A DNA stretch of 64,000 nucleotides, taken from contig NZ_AUGY01000026.1 of assembly GCF_000422905.1 (NCBI RefSeq), positions 23,787 through 87,786 on the forward strand, read 5' to 3'. This document shows, piece by piece, positions 63,671 to 64,000 of this stretch. The stretch is from Paenibacillus alginolyticus DSM 5050 = NBRC 15375 (GTDB taxonomy: Bacteria; Bacillota; Bacilli; Paenibacillales; NBRC-103111). The notes beneath the pieces were generated by a model. The model searched no databases. It saw nothing but the letters and a program-made list of their open reading frames with translations, and was not told the DNA's origin. A program made the position numbers and the translations under genes. Each line of letters opens with the position of its first letter. Within the stretch, counting starts at the first letter, position 1.

Positions 63671-64000
63671 TGTCAAGTGAAATTCCCTGGTTTTATCAAC
63701 AGCTTTTCCCTGGTATAATCATCGGTTTTTCCCTGGTTTTATCATCAGGAATTCCCTGGTTTTATCATGAAATTCCCTGTGGAATTTCCAGTTAATCGGT
63801 CACTTTTGACGCATTAATGCGTGCTTAAGGCGGTAACTTTCTCCTTCAAAAACAATGAGCTGTCCGTGATGAGCAAGACGGTCAATCATCGCCGCAGCCA
63901 TCTGGTCGTCGGTGAAGATGCCTCCCCACTTGGAGAATTCGAGATTGGTCGTAATGATGAGGCTTCGTCGTTCGTAACTTGCAGCAATCACTTGAAAGAG
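63671..64000 (-). mobile_element. IS21-family insertion sequence, right end (continues past the window)
   Basis: The element begins near 63671 with TGTCAAG, fitting the TG...CA ends of IS21 elements. TTCCCTGG occurs at 63683, 63706, 63729 and 63752, exactly 23 bases apart, and a variant TTCCCTGT at 63773: the multiple terminal repeats typical of this family, where the transposase binds. An istB gene end follows. The exact boundary and target duplication cannot be set without the other end. Confidence 0.85.
63800..64000 (-). CDS. istB: IS21-family transposition helper ATPase IstB, C-terminal part
   Basis: About 66 C-terminal residues of IstB, a AAA+ DnaA-like ATPase that loads the IstA transposase on target DNA. 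The visible segment includes RRSLIITTNLEFSKWGGIF (sensor-1 region with TTN), DDQMAAAMIDRLAHHGQLIV and FEGESYRLKHA, the standard IstB ending. The rest lies beyond base 64000, with istA expected further on. Confidence 0.93.
   Translation of the reverse strand, partial: LFQVIAASYERRSLIITTNLEFSKWGGIFTDDQMAAAMIDRLAHHGQLIVFEGESYRLKHALMRQK

Overview
The window looks like chromosomal DNA of a spore-forming, soil-type member of the Bacillota, most probably Paenibacillus. The signs are strong GGAGG-type ribosome binding sites with frequent TTG and GTG starts, a GerA-type germinant receptor operon, a YhcN-type spore lipoprotein with a sigma-G promoter, a CcpN/PpsR/PckA/GlpX gluconeogenesis block, a sigma-B promoter before ctc, many LacI/AraC regulators beside carbohydrate genes, and a very large hybrid kinase cluster.

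Layout. 0-5 kb: tripartite tricarboxylate transporter genes (tctC-tctB-tctA, tctA cut by the window edge), divergent from a CitA/DctS-type two-component system. 5-9 kb: AraC regulator, then an acetyl-xylan-esterase-like gene and an unrecognised 553-residue protein that share a LacI-type operator with a locus 10 kb away. 8.9-11.5 kb: metNIQ methionine importer (metN apparently starts at CTG). 11.5-15.5 kb: YitT protein, alanine dehydrogenase and its PucR/AdeR-type activator. 15.7-19 kb: lacI - GH88 - DUF2264 operon. 19-23.5 kb: a possible 30-residue small gene, an SDR, two Gfo/Idh/MocA dehydrogenases and a small hypothetical.

23.6-31.4 kb is the most interesting part. It holds five matches to the sigma-54 -24/-12 promoter within 7.4 kb, all with exactly 10 bases between GG and GC, clustered around sigL (rpoN) itself. 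They precede a stand-alone biotinyl/lipoyl-like protein, a GABA aminotransferase-aldehyde dehydrogenase operon, a decayed pdxS, a truncated glutamate dehydrogenase, and sigL. Three of the four intergenic regions involved also hold a 32-33 bp ATGCAT...TGCAT inverted-repeat element with a related core (ATGCATWTTTG), a likely enhancer site for one activator that is not encoded here. Two of the target genes are broken while their promoters look intact. sigL additionally has a cre-like site downstream of its sigma-54 promoter.

31.4-37 kb: glpX, ppsR, ccpN, pckA (gluconeogenesis, all in one direction), with a repeated candidate operator before pckA, then a split chromate transporter pair. 37-43.4 kb: YitT protein, YhcN/YlaJ lipoprotein, EamA exporter, and a gerA-gerB-gerC operon in which gerB has a one-base frameshift. 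43.4-53 kb: small hypotheticals, catalase, a 3-hydroxyisobutyrate-dehydrogenase-like protein, an MFS exporter, beta-galactosidase and its divergent AraC regulator. Two convergent intergenic regions here carry the same 50-base repeat. 53-62 kb: a PAS hybrid kinase, and an operon of a 1383-residue NIT/HAMP/GAF hybrid kinase with three receivers plus CheR, CheB and a receiver-kinase. 62-64 kb: small hypothetical, ctc/L25, and a sensor kinase gene cut by an IS21-family element that runs off the window end.
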